DNA of 64,000 bases, taken from the NCBI GenBank assembly GCA_016124665.1, contig WGNH01000005.1, positions 102,114 to 166,113 of the forward strand, read 5' to 3'. A model generated the notes under the pieces. The model did not search any database. It had not been told where the DNA came from and was given only the letters and a program-made list of their open reading frames with translations. A program made the position numbers and the translations under genes. This DNA is from Alphaproteobacteria bacterium. GTDB taxonomy: Bacteria > Pseudomonadota > Alphaproteobacteria > Caulobacterales > Maricaulaceae. Shown in pieces: positions 55,674 to 64,000 of this stretch (its first letter is position 1; each line of letters begins with the position of its first letter).

Positions 55674-55963
55674 CAGTCTGGCTTGAAGTTGGCGATGACG
55701 GGTTTGAAGGCCGTAATTTCGACCGCATCGAAGAGTCCGGCTGCGGAATAAGGGTCGTCCTCCAGCCAGCTGGCAACGGCAGCAGGGCTGTCCATGTCGA
55801 CCACAAGCAGGCTGCCGGCCATCTCTCCGGCTTCGGAAAGCAAGGGTCCGGCCAGCAAGAGCCGGTCACCGGCCGCTTGCAGAAACGCGATATGCGCCTG
55901 GCGGTTAGCCGTCCGGATGTCGAGCGCGCCCGGCCGGTCAATGGCACGTATCACGTAAGCCAT
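55673..55963 (-). CDS. YciI-family protein
   Basis: A 96-residue protein of the YciI/DGPF fold: YVIRAIDRPGALDIRTANRQAHIAFL with the typical His-Asp region, GPLLSEAGEMAGSLLVVDMD, and DPYSAAGLFDAVEITAFKPV. The function in bacteria is poorly known, possibly a small hydrolase-like dimer. It lies directly after gpsA in the same operon. Confidence 0.88.
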   Translation of the reverse strand: MAYVIRAIDRPGALDIRTANRQAHIAFLQAAGDRLLLAGPLLSEAGEMAGSLLVVDMDSPAAVASWLEDDPYSAAGLFDAVEITAFKPVIANFKPD

Positions 55964-56965
55964 CTAGTCTCCCTCGACGGTAAAGGGCCGGGACAGCAGC
56001 TGTTCCACGGCGTCATCGACGCTGACCCTACCAGCCAGTATCGCATTCATGGCCTCGCAGATCGGCATGTCCACACCCTGTTTTTCTGCCAGGGCCACAA
56101 TCGCCGGAGCCGAGCTTACACCTTCGGTGACGGCTTTCCTGACCGACAGGACGCTTTCCAGTGTCTCGCCGCGCCCCAGCGCCATGCCGCAGGACATGTT
56201 GCGTGATTGCGGGGACGAGCAGGTGAGGACCAGATCCCCCAGCCCGCACAGGCCGGACAGGGTTTCGCGTTCGGCCCCCATGGCGACGGCCAGCCGCGTC
56301 ATCTCGGCAAATCCGCGGGAGATGAGCGCCGCATGGGCCGATTTGCCCAGTTCGCGGCCCTCAACAATGCCGCAAGCAATGGCGAGCACATTCTTGACGG
56401 CCCCGCCGATCTCGGTGCCGATCAGATCGCCGGACCAATAGGGACGGAAGCGCGGCGTCCCGATGGCTTCCATCAGGGCATGACCCAGTGATTTATAGCT
56501 GGTGGCGAGCGTGACAGCTGTGGGCAAGCCCCTGGCCACATCGATGGCGAAGCTGGGGCCTGACAATACGGCCGGAATGGCCGCCGGAATTTCCTCGGCG
56601 AGCACTTCCGTCATCAGTTTCAGGGAGGATTGTTCGATGCCCTTGGCACAAAGCAGAATCGGCAAGGCTTCGGCGGCATAAGGCGCGAACTGTTTCAGAA
56701 CGCCCCGCAAATGCTGCGCGGGCGCGACCGCCAGAATGGCTCCGCAGCTTTCCAGATCCGCCAGGTCAGCGGTCGCCCGTATGCGGGCGTGGAGCGCGAC
56801 GTCCGGCAAATAGGCCGAATTGACGTGCTCATTGTTGATGGTGTCAGCAACTGTGTCTTCATGCGCCCAGAGGGTGACGTCCCGTCCGGCAACCGCCGCT
56901 GTCTGGGCCAGCGCCGTCCCCCAGGCACCGGCACCGATCACACCGATGGATTGATAATCGCTCAT
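55964..56965 (-). CDS. gpsA: glycerol-3-phosphate dehydrogenase [NAD(P)+]
   Basis: GpsA reduces dihydroxyacetone phosphate to sn-glycerol-3-phosphate for phospholipid synthesis. The 333-residue protein has the Rossmann [14 protein letters not shown] (about residues 8-21), [21 protein letters not shown], the catalytic Lys in [14 protein letters not shown] and [12 protein letters not shown]. It overlaps tsaD by 4 nt. Confidence 0.96.
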   Translation of the reverse strand: MSDYQSIGVIGAGAWGTALAQTAAVAGRDVTLWAHEDTVADTINNEHVNSAYLPDVALHARIRATADLADLESCGAILAVAPAQHLRGVLKQFAPYAAEALPILLCAKGIEQSSLKLMTEVLAEEIPAAIPAVLSGPSFAIDVARGLPTAVTLATSYKSLGHALMEAIGTPRFRPYWSGDLIGTEIGGAVKNVLAIACGIVEGRELGKSAHAALISRGFAEMTRLAVAMGAERETLSGLCGLGDLVLTCSSPQSRNMSCGMALGRGETLESVLSVRKAVTEGVSSAPAIVALAEKQGVDMPICEAMNAILAGRVSVDDAVEQLLSRPFTVEGD

Positions 56966-58092
56966 GCCTTGGGTCCTTTCCGGCCGGAGCCAATCGCCGG
57001 TTCCAGCTTCGCCGATTGTGCGTCCAATGGCCAGCGCGCGCGCGCGGGTGCGGACAATTCATCTGTCTGACCCAGGCGCAGCCGTTCGGCTCCCGCCAGC
57101 GCGATCATGGCCGCATTGTCCGTGCACCATTTCATGGGTGGGGCGATCAGCCGGAAGCCCTGCGTTTCCGTTACCTCCTCCAGCGCCGTGCGGACGGTCC
57201 GGTTCGCAGCCACGCCGCCAGCGACGACGAACGCATATTCGTTTATGTCAGGATATGTCTCCATGAAATATTTCATGGCGTTAGACGCACGGTTGGCAAG
57301 GGATCGCGCGATCTGGCGCTGCATGCCGGCCGCCAGATCGGCCTTGTCAGCATCTGTCGGAGTCTCCAGCCCATCCCAGATCTGACGCGCCGCCGTCTTC
57401 AGTCCGGCAAAGGAAAAGTCGAATCCCGGACGATGTCCGAGCGGCGTCGGCAACTCAAACCGGTCCGGATTGCCGGCCGCCGCCATTTTTTCCAGCGCCG
57501 GGCCGCCGGGAAATCCCAGCCCCATCACCTTGGCGGTCTTGTCGAAGGCTTCGCCGGCCGCATCATCGAGGGTCGAGCCGAGACGGTGATAGCGCCCGAC
57601 CCCCTCAACCGTCAGCAATTGGGTGTGCCCGCCGGACACCAGTAACAGGAGATAGGGGAAGGCGAGCGGCGCGGACAGGCGCGGGGAGAGGGCGTGACCT
57701 TCGAGGTGATTGACCGCGATCAGCGGTTTGCCGGACCCCAGCGCCAGGCCTTTTGCCGTCATCAAGGCGGCCATCAGACCGCCAATCAGTCCGGGCCCGG
57801 CCGTGGCGGCGATCCCGTCAAGCTCTGCCAGGGTGAGGCCGGATTCGTCCAGAACGTCCTTCACCAGACCATCAATGACCTCGGCATGGGCGCGGGCGGC
57901 AATCTCGGGAACCACGCCGCCATAAGGGGCATGGGCCTCATTCTGGCCGCGTACATTTTCGGCCAGTACACTGGCCCTGCCATCCGTCTCGAGCCGGACA
58001 ATCGCGGCAGCCGTTTCATCGCAACTGGATTCCAGGCCCAGAACAGTGAGGGCCTTGTCTTGCGCGAGCGGTGAAGAGGAGTCTAAGTCCAT
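56962..58092 (-). CDS. tsaD: tRNA N6-threonylcarbamoyladenosine synthase subunit TsaD
   Basis: TsaD transfers threonylcarbamoyl to A37 of ANN-reading tRNAs. The 376-residue ASKHA protein has [15 protein letters not shown] at the start, the metal-binding VNHLEGH (about residue 112), LVSGGHTQ and VAGGVAANR. The ATG at 58092 is preferred; the frame extends to 58128 but that leaves almost no space before divergent hemC. First gene of the tsaD-gpsA operon. Confidence 0.96.
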   Translation of the reverse strand: MDLDSSSPLAQDKALTVLGLESSCDETAAAIVRLETDGRASVLAENVRGQNEAHAPYGGVVPEIAARAHAEVIDGLVKDVLDESGLTLAELDGIAATAGPGLIGGLMAALMTAKGLALGSGKPLIAVNHLEGHALSPRLSAPLAFPYLLLLVSGGHTQLLTVEGVGRYHRLGSTLDDAAGEAFDKTAKVMGLGFPGGPALEKMAAAGNPDRFELPTPLGHRPGFDFSFAGLKTAARQIWDGLETPTDADKADLAAGMQRQIARSLANRASNAMKYFMETYPDINEYAFVVAGGVAANRTVRTALEEVTETQGFRLIAPPMKWCTDNAAMIALAGAERLRLGQTDELSAPARARWPLDAQSAKLEPAIGSGRKGPKA

Positions 58093-58129
58093 GCAGGTTC
58101 GATACTCTGCCTGAACAGGAAAAAGCAAC

Positions 58130-59071
58130 GTGCCTTTGCGCCACCCCCTCCCGCTCGCAACGCGAAAATCCCCTCTGGCGCTGGCCCAGGCGCATCTGGT
58201 CCGGGATGCGCTCCTGGCAGCATTTGATTCCCCGCCGGATGACTTCCCCGTTCACGGTCTGGTTTCCACCGGTGACAAGCTGACGGACCGGAGGCTGATT
58301 GAAGCTGGCGGAAAAGGCCTTTTCACCAAGGAAATTGATGACGCCTTGCTGTCGGGAGCGGCGGCGATTGCCGTACATTCGATGAAGGATGTCCCCACCG
58401 AATTGCCGCACGGTCTGATTCTGGCCGCCATTCTGGAACGTGAGGATCCACGCGATGTGCTGTTGACTGCTGATGGCAGTGCGCAGCTTTCTGATTTGCC
58501 GCAGGGTGCCCGGCTGGGCACGGCCAGCTTGCGGCGGCAGGCCCAGGCGCTGGCCGTGCGGCCGGATCTGGACGTCGTCACCTTGCGCGGGAATGTGGAT
58601 ACGCGGCTCGGCAAGGTCCGCTCCGGCGAGGTCGATGCCACATTCCTGGCCCGCGCCGGGCTGAAACGCCTGGACCGGGCGGAGGGCGGGTTTGCACCCT
58701 GTGGCCTGGACACGATGCTTCCCGCAGCGGGACAGGCCGCCATTGGCCTGGTCATCCGCGCTGATGATGCCGATGCGGCGCAGGCTGTTGCGCCACTCAA
58801 TCATTTGCCCAGCGCGCTGGCGCTACAGGCCGAGCGGGCTTTCCTGAAAGCGCTGGATGGCTCCTGCCGCACGCCCCTGGCCGCCCATGCCGTGCTTGAA
58901 GGTGACCGGCTGATTATCCGGGGCGAGGCCTTGCTGCCGGATGGCAGCGAACGCTGGCAGGATCAGCGCGAAGGCCCAATGGCCGATGCGGGCGATCTCG
59001 GCCGTGAGCTCGGCGAGGCCATCCGGCGGGCGGGCGGCGACAGGCTGGCGCGTGTGATTGCGGCATCATGA
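58130..59071 (+). CDS. hemC: hydroxymethylbilane synthase (porphobilinogen deaminase)
   Basis: HemC polymerises four porphobilinogens into hydroxymethylbilane. The 313-residue protein has [49 protein letters not shown] and the dipyrromethane cofactor Cys in [10 protein letters not shown]. The start is GTG at 58130. It heads the run hemC-hemD-COG4223-hemY-udk, with 4-nt overlaps at hemC/hemD, COG4223/hemY and hemY/udk. Confidence 0.96.
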   Translation: MPLRHPLPLATRKSPLALAQAHLVRDALLAAFDSPPDDFPVHGLVSTGDKLTDRRLIEAGGKGLFTKEIDDALLSGAAAIAVHSMKDVPTELPHGLILAAILEREDPRDVLLTADGSAQLSDLPQGARLGTASLRRQAQALAVRPDLDVVTLRGNVDTRLGKVRSGEVDATFLARAGLKRLDRAEGGFAPCGLDTMLPAAGQAAIGLVIRADDADAAQAVAPLNHLPSALALQAERAFLKALDGSCRTPLAAHAVLEGDRLIIRGEALLPDGSERWQDQREGPMADAGDLGRELGEAIRRAGGDRLARVIAAS

Positions 59072-59778
59072 AAGTCCTGATCACCCGCTCCGAGCCCGGC
59101 GCGACGCGAACCGCCGAACAGGTCCGGCGGCGCGGCGCAGACCCGGTGATTGCGCCCCTGTTGCGGATTGAATTTGCCGACGAGATCGAAGCCGGTCTCA
59201 GCCGGATCAGCGCGCTCCTGTTCACCAGCCCAAATGGTGTGCGCGCCTGGCTCTCCGGCCGCAGCGAGACCGACCTGCCTGCATTCTGTGTCGGGGACGC
59301 GACCGCAAGGGCCGCTCTGGAGGCCGGGTTTTCCAAAGTCCGGTCGGCCGGCGGGGATGCAAATGATCTGATTGCCCTGTGCGAAGCGCGGCTGGTGCCG
59401 GGGCGCCATCGCCTGCTGCACCTGCGTGGCGCGCATGCGGCGGGCGATATTGCCGGCGCCTTGCAGGCGCGGGGCTTCGAGGTTGATGAAGCGGTCATCT
59501 ATGAAGCGGTTGCCGAAACCGTGCTGCCCCCCAAAGCGGCGCAGGTGATTCGCCAGCGGGAACTGGCGGTGGCCCTGTTTCATTCGCCGCGGGCCGCGAT
59601 CGCATTCACGGCTTTGGTGGAAGATGCGGACCTGACCGATTATCTCAACACCGTCATTGCGGTCACGATCAGCGCGGCGACGGCCAGCGGTCTGGTACGG
59701 TCGGACTGGGCCGCCGTGAAAGTGGCGGAAACGCCCGATGAAGCCGATATGCTGGGACGGATCGGTTTTGACGGATAG
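59068..59778 (+). CDS. hemD: uroporphyrinogen-III synthase
   Basis: HemD cyclises hydroxymethylbilane with ring-D inversion. A 236-residue protein of two linked alpha/beta lobes: LITRSEPGATRTAEQVRRRG, LLFTSPNGVRAW, FCVGDATARAALEAGF and LLHLRGAHAAGDIAGAL, with ALFHSPRAAIAF in the C-terminal lobe. Sequence conservation is low in this family; order after hemC secures the call. Confidence 0.9.
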   Translation: MKVLITRSEPGATRTAEQVRRRGADPVIAPLLRIEFADEIEAGLSRISALLFTSPNGVRAWLSGRSETDLPAFCVGDATARAALEAGFSKVRSAGGDANDLIALCEARLVPGRHRLLHLRGAHAAGDIAGALQARGFEVDEAVIYEAVAETVLPPKAAQVIRQRELAVALFHSPRAAIAFTALVEDADLTDYLNTVIAVTISAATASGLVRSDWAAVKVAETPDEADMLGRIGFDG

Positions 59779-59828
59779 AATGACAGGCGTCAGCATGATT
59801 TCATTAAGGCGAATCAGCCACCGGCTGG

Positions 59829-61088
59829 ATGGATATGAGTGATCCGACTGAACCCGAGCCCGTCGATGCCGAGTTTGAACCGGCCGATGATGCGCCGCAA
59901 ACCCCCGCCAAGCGAAAGCCCGGCGGTATTGGCGGTTATTTCCTGACCTTCCTGATCGCCGCGCTGGCGGGCGGCGGGCTGGGCGGCTGGATTGCCTGGA
60001 CGCTGGACCGCACGAGCGCCGAACCGGCCGGTATCAACCGGCTGGAGGCGCGTCTTTCCGAGCTGGAATCCGCGCCCGGGCCCGCCGTGTTTGATGCGTC
60101 CGGGCTGGAAGCCCGTCTTTCAGACCTGGAATCCGCGCCGGAACCCGATGCCATCGACCTGACCGCCATCGAGGCCCGGCTGGACGCGCTTGAAGCCGCG
60201 GCTTCCGCCGGTGCCGCCGATCCGGACCTGACCAATCGTCTGGCCGCGCTGGAAACGTCGGTGGAACAGAATGCGGCGCTGGCCCATCAGGCACTGGACC
60301 AGCTTGGCGCCTTGAGCGGCGGCGTTGACCCGGCCGTCCTGACGGCGCTGGATGCGCGGCTGTCGGCGCTCGAGACGGCGTCTTCTTCCGCTGATGTGAT
60401 TGACCTCTCACCCATCGAGACCCGCCTGGCCGCGCTGGAATCCATCGAAATACCGGTTCAGGCCGATATCGCGCCGCTGGAGTCCCGGATTTCGGCTCTG
60501 GAAGCCATACCAGCTGCGGATCTGACCGGATTGACCGGGCGCATCGAAGCGCTTGAAAACCGGCTGGCAGAGCGTGCGGAACGCCGCGCGGATGGCGCAA
60601 CATCCGACCGGCAGCTCGCAGCACGGTCGCTGGCGCTGGTGGCCCTGATCGAGGCGGCGCGAAGCGGGCAGTCCTTCGAGGCGGAACGCGCAGCGCTGGC
60701 GCGGCTCTGGCCCGGCCCGGCCGCGCTGGACGCGCTGGCTGTTCATGCCCGATCCGGCATGCCGGATCGCGAGACCTTGGCGAACACATATCCAAGGCAG
60801 GAGATGGAGGATGCCATCGGGACCAACCGGGTCTTTTTCGGCCTGATTGAAGTGCGCCCGTCTTCGGGCGGCGAGACCGGCCCTCTGGCGCGCGTTGCGC
60901 TGGCAAGTGAACGCCTTGACCGCGCGGACCTGGCGGGCGCTGTGCTGCTGACCGAGCAGCTGGAAGGTCCGGCGCTCGAGGCTGCACAGGGCTGGCTGGT
61001 TCAGGCACGCGCACGCCTGGCGACCGATGCCGCGCTGGATGACTTGCGGGCCGCATTGGCGGCCGAGGCGGAGGCCGACCCGACATGA
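59829..61088 (+). CDS. COG4223 / mitofilin-like membrane protein
   Basis: A 419-residue protein: an acidic N-terminus, one membrane helix (about residues 36-58), then heptad repeats (RLEARLSELESAP units, about residues 65-260) forming a periplasmic coiled coil, and a helical C-terminal domain. This is the alphaproteobacterial relative of mitochondrial Mic60, found between hemD and hemY in these bacteria and linked to intracytoplasmic membrane shape in some species. The internal repeats make exact register variable. Confidence 0.82.
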   Translation: MDMSDPTEPEPVDAEFEPADDAPQTPAKRKPGGIGGYFLTFLIAALAGGGLGGWIAWTLDRTSAEPAGINRLEARLSELESAPGPAVFDASGLEARLSDLESAPEPDAIDLTAIEARLDALEAAASAGAADPDLTNRLAALETSVEQNAALAHQALDQLGALSGGVDPAVLTALDARLSALETASSSADVIDLSPIETRLAALESIEIPVQADIAPLESRISALEAIPAADLTGLTGRIEALENRLAERAERRADGATSDRQLAARSLALVALIEAARSGQSFEAERAALARLWPGPAALDALAVHARSGMPDRETLANTYPRQEMEDAIGTNRVFFGLIEVRPSSGGETGPLARVALASERLDRADLAGAVLLTEQLEGPALEAAQGWLVQARARLATDAALDDLRAALAAEAEADPT

Positions 61089-62524
61089 TCCGTCTTATCC
61101 TCGTCGTCATTGTCGTCATCATGGCCTCAGCGCTGAGTGTTTTCCTGACGCTCAATCCCGGCTCGGTCAGCTTCCAGTTCCTCGGGATTGAAGGGCAGAT
61201 GCCGTTTGCCCTCGCCATCGGCCTGTTCCTGATTGCGACCTTCGCCATTCTTGTCGTCTGGCGGCTGATCCTGGGCCTCTGGACCGCGCCCGACAAATTC
61301 CGTCAGTTCAATCTGCGCCGCCGCAAGGAAAAGGGGTTTGATGCGCTGGAAAACGCGTTGATCGCCGCTGCCGCCGGTGAAGGCGAGATCGCCGTCCGTC
61401 AGGCGGCCCGCGCCGATGCCCTGCTGGACCGCCCCGCCCTGTCGCGCCTGCTGGCGGCCCGCGCTGCCGAAGCGGCGGGCAATCTTCCCGGAGCCGAGGC
61501 GCATTATGAAGCCATGCTGGAAGACCCGAAATCGAAACTGGTGGCCCAGCGCGGACTGGCCCAGATCGCCCATGAGCGCGGCGCGCATTCCGAGGCCGCA
61601 GCCTATGCCAAGGCCGCATTTGACCAATCCAGATCAGCCAGCTGGGCGTTCGACGCCCTGTTTGATGCACAAGTCGCCCAAGGCGACTGGGCCGCTGCAC
61701 TGGACACGCTGAATGAAGGTGAGAAACGCCGCCGTATTCCGGTGGACCGTGCCCGCCGCCGCCGGGCCGTTTTGCTGACCGCCCGGGCCCTGGAATATGA
61801 AGCCAGTGAGCCGGAGACAGCGCGGTCACTGGCCGAGAAGGCCGTATCGGCCGCCCCGGGCTTTGCCCCTGCTGTTGTCCTCGCCGCCCGCTTGCTGGCC
61901 CCGGCTCGCCGGCACAAGCGCGCGGAAGAGCTGATCAAGGCCGCCTGGTCAACCGATCCTCACCCGGCCCTGGCGAGGGCGCTGGGTGATCTGCGCAAAT
62001 CCGACACCAGAGCAAAGCGGGCCGAGCGCCTGCGCCTGCTGGCCGCGACGCGTCCCGAGCACCGCGAATCGAAGCTGCTGCTGGCCGAAGCGGCGCTGGA
62101 TGCCTCGCAGACCGAGGCAGCACGCGCCGTGCTGGATCCGCTTTTGAACATGGGGACGCCGTCCGCGCGGCTGTGCGCGCTGGCGTCGCGGTTGGCCCGG
62201 CAGGAAGATGACGATGCGGCGGCCCGGCGCTGGATGACCCGCGCCTCGCATGCGCCCGGAGAAGCGGACTGGTCGGATATTGACGGAGAAGGCCGCGCCT
62301 TTTCCTATTCTCCGGAAGACTGGAAGCGGATGGTGTATGCCTATGGCGATGAAGGCCGCATGACCCATCCGCGCTATGAGCGCTTCGAGATTGCCGCCGG
62401 AGCTGTGCCGGAAAACGCGCTGCTGGAAGCGCCCAAGCCGGCCAGGAAGGCCGGCGCTGCGCCCGAATTCTATGCCGCCCCCCCTCCGCCCGATGATCCG
62501 GGCATTGATGAGGAAGAGGCATGA
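61085..62524 (+). CDS. hemY: HemY-like TPR membrane protein
   Basis: A 479-residue protein with two N-terminal membrane helices (about residues 3-22 and 40-62) and a HemY-type TPR domain (ENALIAAAAGEGEIAVRQAARADALL, ARAAEAAGNLPGAEAHYEAML, GLAQIAHERGAHSEAAAYAKAAF). It belongs to the COG3898 group located after hemD; its role in heme synthesis is not defined. It overlaps the COG4223 gene upstream and udk downstream by 4 nt each. Confidence 0.85.
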   Translation: MIRLILVVIVVIMASALSVFLTLNPGSVSFQFLGIEGQMPFALAIGLFLIATFAILVVWRLILGLWTAPDKFRQFNLRRRKEKGFDALENALIAAAAGEGEIAVRQAARADALLDRPALSRLLAARAAEAAGNLPGAEAHYEAMLEDPKSKLVAQRGLAQIAHERGAHSEAAAYAKAAFDQSRSASWAFDALFDAQVAQGDWAAALDTLNEGEKRRRIPVDRARRRRAVLLTARALEYEASEPETARSLAEKAVSAAPGFAPAVVLAARLLAPARRHKRAEELIKAAWSTDPHPALARALGDLRKSDTRAKRAERLRLLAATRPEHRESKLLLAEAALDASQTEAARAVLDPLLNMGTPSARLCALASRLARQEDDDAAARRWMTRASHAPGEADWSDIDGEGRAFSYSPEDWKRMVYAYGDEGRMTHPRYERFEIAAGAVPENALLEAPKPARKAGAAPEFYAAPPPPDDPGIDEEEA

Positions 62525-63180
62525 CTCCCCTGATCGTCGCGGTCACCGGCGGCTCGGCTTCGGGCAAATCGACCTTTGCCGAAGCCTTGCGCCGGCACCT
62601 GGCCCCGTATGATGTCCGCCTGATCGGCGAGGATGAATATTATGGCGATCACGCGGACGAGCCGGGCTTTGATCCTCTGCGGTTCAATTTCGATGATGTG
62701 ACGGCGCATGATCATGACCTGATGGCCGAGCATTTGCGCAAGCTGAAAGCCGGAAAGCCGGTGCATGCGCCACTCTATGATTTCCTGACCCACCGGCGGC
62801 TGGGCCAGACCCGCGAGATCAAGCCGGCGGATGTGATCATCGTCGAGGGCATTCATGTGCTCGCCGACCCGGAACTGCGCGAGCTCTATGATTTCTCAAT
62901 CTTTGTTGATGCACCGGCCGATATCCGGCTTGCCCGCCGCCTGTTACGCGATGTGCGCGAGCGCGGCCGCAGCGTGGAATCGGTGGTGACGCAATATCTG
63001 CGGACCGTTCGTCCCATGCATCAGGCCCACACGGAACCCGGGAAAGCCATTGCCGACATGGTGGCCAATAATGACGCGGCCGCGGCGAGTCCGGAACTGG
63101 AAGCTCTATCCCCCTCCTTTGACCGCCTGGCGGCCCCGGCCGCCGCGAAAATCCGGGACTTGCTGGAGGCCCGGAAGTAG
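62521..63180 (+). CDS. udk: uridine kinase
   Basis: A 219-residue nucleoside kinase, phosphorylating uridine and cytidine for pyrimidine salvage. The P-loop is GGSASGKST (about residues 9-17); GEDEYYGDHADEPGFDPLRFNFDDV, YDFLTHRR, IIVEGIHVL and RRLLRDVRERGRS are the expected substrate and lid segments. Its start overlaps the end of hemY by 4 nt; linkage to the hem run is probably only positional. Confidence 0.92.
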   Translation: MTPLIVAVTGGSASGKSTFAEALRRHLAPYDVRLIGEDEYYGDHADEPGFDPLRFNFDDVTAHDHDLMAEHLRKLKAGKPVHAPLYDFLTHRRLGQTREIKPADVIIVEGIHVLADPELRELYDFSIFVDAPADIRLARRLLRDVRERGRSVESVVTQYLRTVRPMHQAHTEPGKAIADMVANNDAAAASPELEALSPSFDRLAAPAAAKIRDLLEARK

Positions 63181-63241
63181 CGCATTTGGGATATTGCGGA
63201 TTCACCCTTTCGCGGTTAGGTTCCGCCGCCTCATTTCGAGG

Positions 63242-63314
<73 letters not shown>

Positions 63315-63317
<3 letters not shown>

Positions 63318-63351
63318 TCCTTCGCTTGCTGCGCGAGCTTCGGCCAGGCAA
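63315..63351. repeat. dispersed intergenic repeat, copy 1
   Basis: A 37-bp block beginning CCATCCTTCGC and containing GAGCTTCGGCCAGGCAA starts within the tRNA 3' CCA. GCGAAGGATG at 63371-63380 is the reverse complement of its first half, so the unit can fold into a hairpin. A second copy lies about 200 bp downstream. REP-like elements of this wording recur between genes in related alphaproteobacteria, from memory. Confidence 0.55.
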
Positions 63352-63512
63352 GCCAGCAATTTGAACTCGAGCGAAGGATGTCACGCCATAGCTTTGGCGA
63401 AGGCGGACCCTGTCTCTCTGGCGCGGCCTTCCTCTTCGAGATTGGCGTTGGGGTTCGTGATCACATGATGCGCGCTCAAGGCTGTGACGTCAGCGGATAA
63501 TCCTGACTGTCT

Positions 63513-63549
63513 CCATCCTTCGCCCGCCGAGCAAGCTTCGGCCCGGCAA
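63513..63549. repeat. dispersed intergenic repeat, copy 2
   Basis: CCATCCTTCGCCCGCCGAGC followed by AAGCTTCGGCCCGGCAA matches copy 1 at most positions in the same orientation. The 63318-63675 gap (358 bp) holds these two copies and the AGCTTTGGCGAAGG block near 63390; no gene is supported there. Confidence 0.55.
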
Positions 63550-63675
63550 CACTATAACTGACACCACAGAAAAATCCGTTCTGCGGCGCAATGCCTCCGC
63601 CTTCCCTTGAGGGCCGGTCGACAATGTCGGGCCTTCCATTTATGCCTCCACCTGTGCGCTTGCCGGAGGGTCATC

Positions 63676-64000
63676 TTGCAGGACATGCTGAATTCACTCG
63701 GGCTGGATCAAACGGATATTGGCGCCACCGCCGCCCTGTCGCGGCTGCTGGCCGCCCTTCTGTGCGGGGGGCTGATCGGTCTGGACCGGGAGCTGCACCA
63801 CCGGCCGGCCGGGCTACGGACCCATATGCTCGTGGCGCTGGCCTCAGCCCTGTTCACCCTCCTGACTTTCGAGATTGTTGCCAGCGTCGACCCCGGCAAT
63901 GATTCGCTGGGTATTGATCCTGTCCGTGTGGTCGAGGCGCTGACCGCCGGGGTCGCCTTTCTTGCTGCCGGGACAATCATTGTGAACCGGGGTGATGTTC
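63676..64000 (+). CDS. MgtC/SapB-family membrane protein (3' end cut by window)
   Basis: An open frame to the window edge encodes an MgtC-type N-terminus: LSRLLAALLCGGLIGLDREL followed by HHRPAGLRTHMLVALASALF, then VRVVEALTAGVAFLAAGTII, all inner-membrane spans. The start may be TTG at 63676, which has GGAGGG 5 nt upstream, or ATG at 63685. MgtC proteins affect Mg2+ and phosphate homeostasis. The C-terminal half is outside the window. Confidence 0.8.
   Translation, partial: MQDMLNSLGLDQTDIGATAALSRLLAALLCGGLIGLDRELHHRPAGLRTHMLVALASALFTLLTFEIVASVDPGNDSLGIDPVRVVEALTAGVAFLAAGTIIVNRGDV

Noticed and set aside
60034..61296. 420-codon frame antisense to the COG4223 gene
   Set aside because: Pro/Arg-rich shadow of a repetitive coiled-coil gene.

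Overview
The window is a dense, GC-rich chromosomal segment of an alphaproteobacterium. Marine Hyphomonadales/Maricaulales-type relatives of Caulobacter fit best. Supporting marks are a very large NAD-glutamate dehydrogenase, an RpoE-ChrR type ECF sigma/anti-sigma pair, a divergent tsaD-gpsA / hemC-hemD-COG4223-hemY arrangement, a DUF1674 gene next to rsmB, a CC0125/CC1285-type lipoprotein and an N-acetylglutaminylglutamine amide (NAGGN) osmolyte operon. No species can be named from sequence alone. There are no rRNA genes, CRISPR arrays, transposases or phage genes; one tRNA (Thr, CGU) is present.

Layout. 1-4.6 kb: a cut lipoprotein gene, small envelope proteins, a beta-propeller protein, argG and an sdpI-sdpR-like two-gene unit. 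4.6-6.1 kb: a lipoprotein alpha/beta hydrolase. 6.2-8.0 kb: a visibly less GC-rich patch with a degenerate GGDEF/EAL-like protein and an unrecognised protein. 8.2-13.7 kb: membrane dipeptidase, Na/Pi cotransporter, cupin-like protein and an SDR. 13.7-23 kb: housekeeping genes (pyrF, rsmB, rpe, heparinase-like, purH) plus a Gly/His-rich secreted protein, a damaged DUF1674 gene and two tandem dienelactone-hydrolase-like proteins. 23-29 kb: NAD-GDH, a strongly structured intergenic region with a possible 32-residue membrane peptide, and a DJ-1-like protein lacking its cysteine. 29.2-33.9 kb: the NAGGN operon. 34-43 kb: di-heme peroxidase, DUF6445 protein, egtB, a FecA-like TonB receptor interrupted by an in-frame amber codon, SDR, asparaginase-like hydrolase and an rRNA/tRNA methylase. 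43-55 kb: ECF sigma with a zinc-ligand-less ChrR, IalB-like protein, DUF6065 plus ATP-grasp pair, rlmN, ABM-GNAT fusion, extensin-like protein, TPR protein, DUF3800 protein, lipoprotein methyltransferase, and creatininase plus Kelch lipoprotein. 55-64 kb: Rieske, YciI, gpsA and tsaD divergent from hemC-hemD-COG4223-hemY-udk, then tRNA-Thr, a repeat-rich gap and the start of an MgtC-family gene.

Genes are tightly packed. Co-directional neighbours often overlap by 4 nt (ATGA/GTGA), and five convergent pairs meet at overlapping stop codons (CTAA, CTAG or TTAG). A sixth does so if the amber codon in the TonB receptor is read through. Most of the window is core metabolism. The observations most worth following are the amber-interrupted TonB receptor, the out-of-frame DUF1674 start, the ChrR protein without zinc ligands, the structured intergenic region at 28.07-28.18 kb, the low-GC c-di-GMP-like pair, and the ATP-grasp/DUF6065 pair. 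I did not find a system I can confidently call wholly new.
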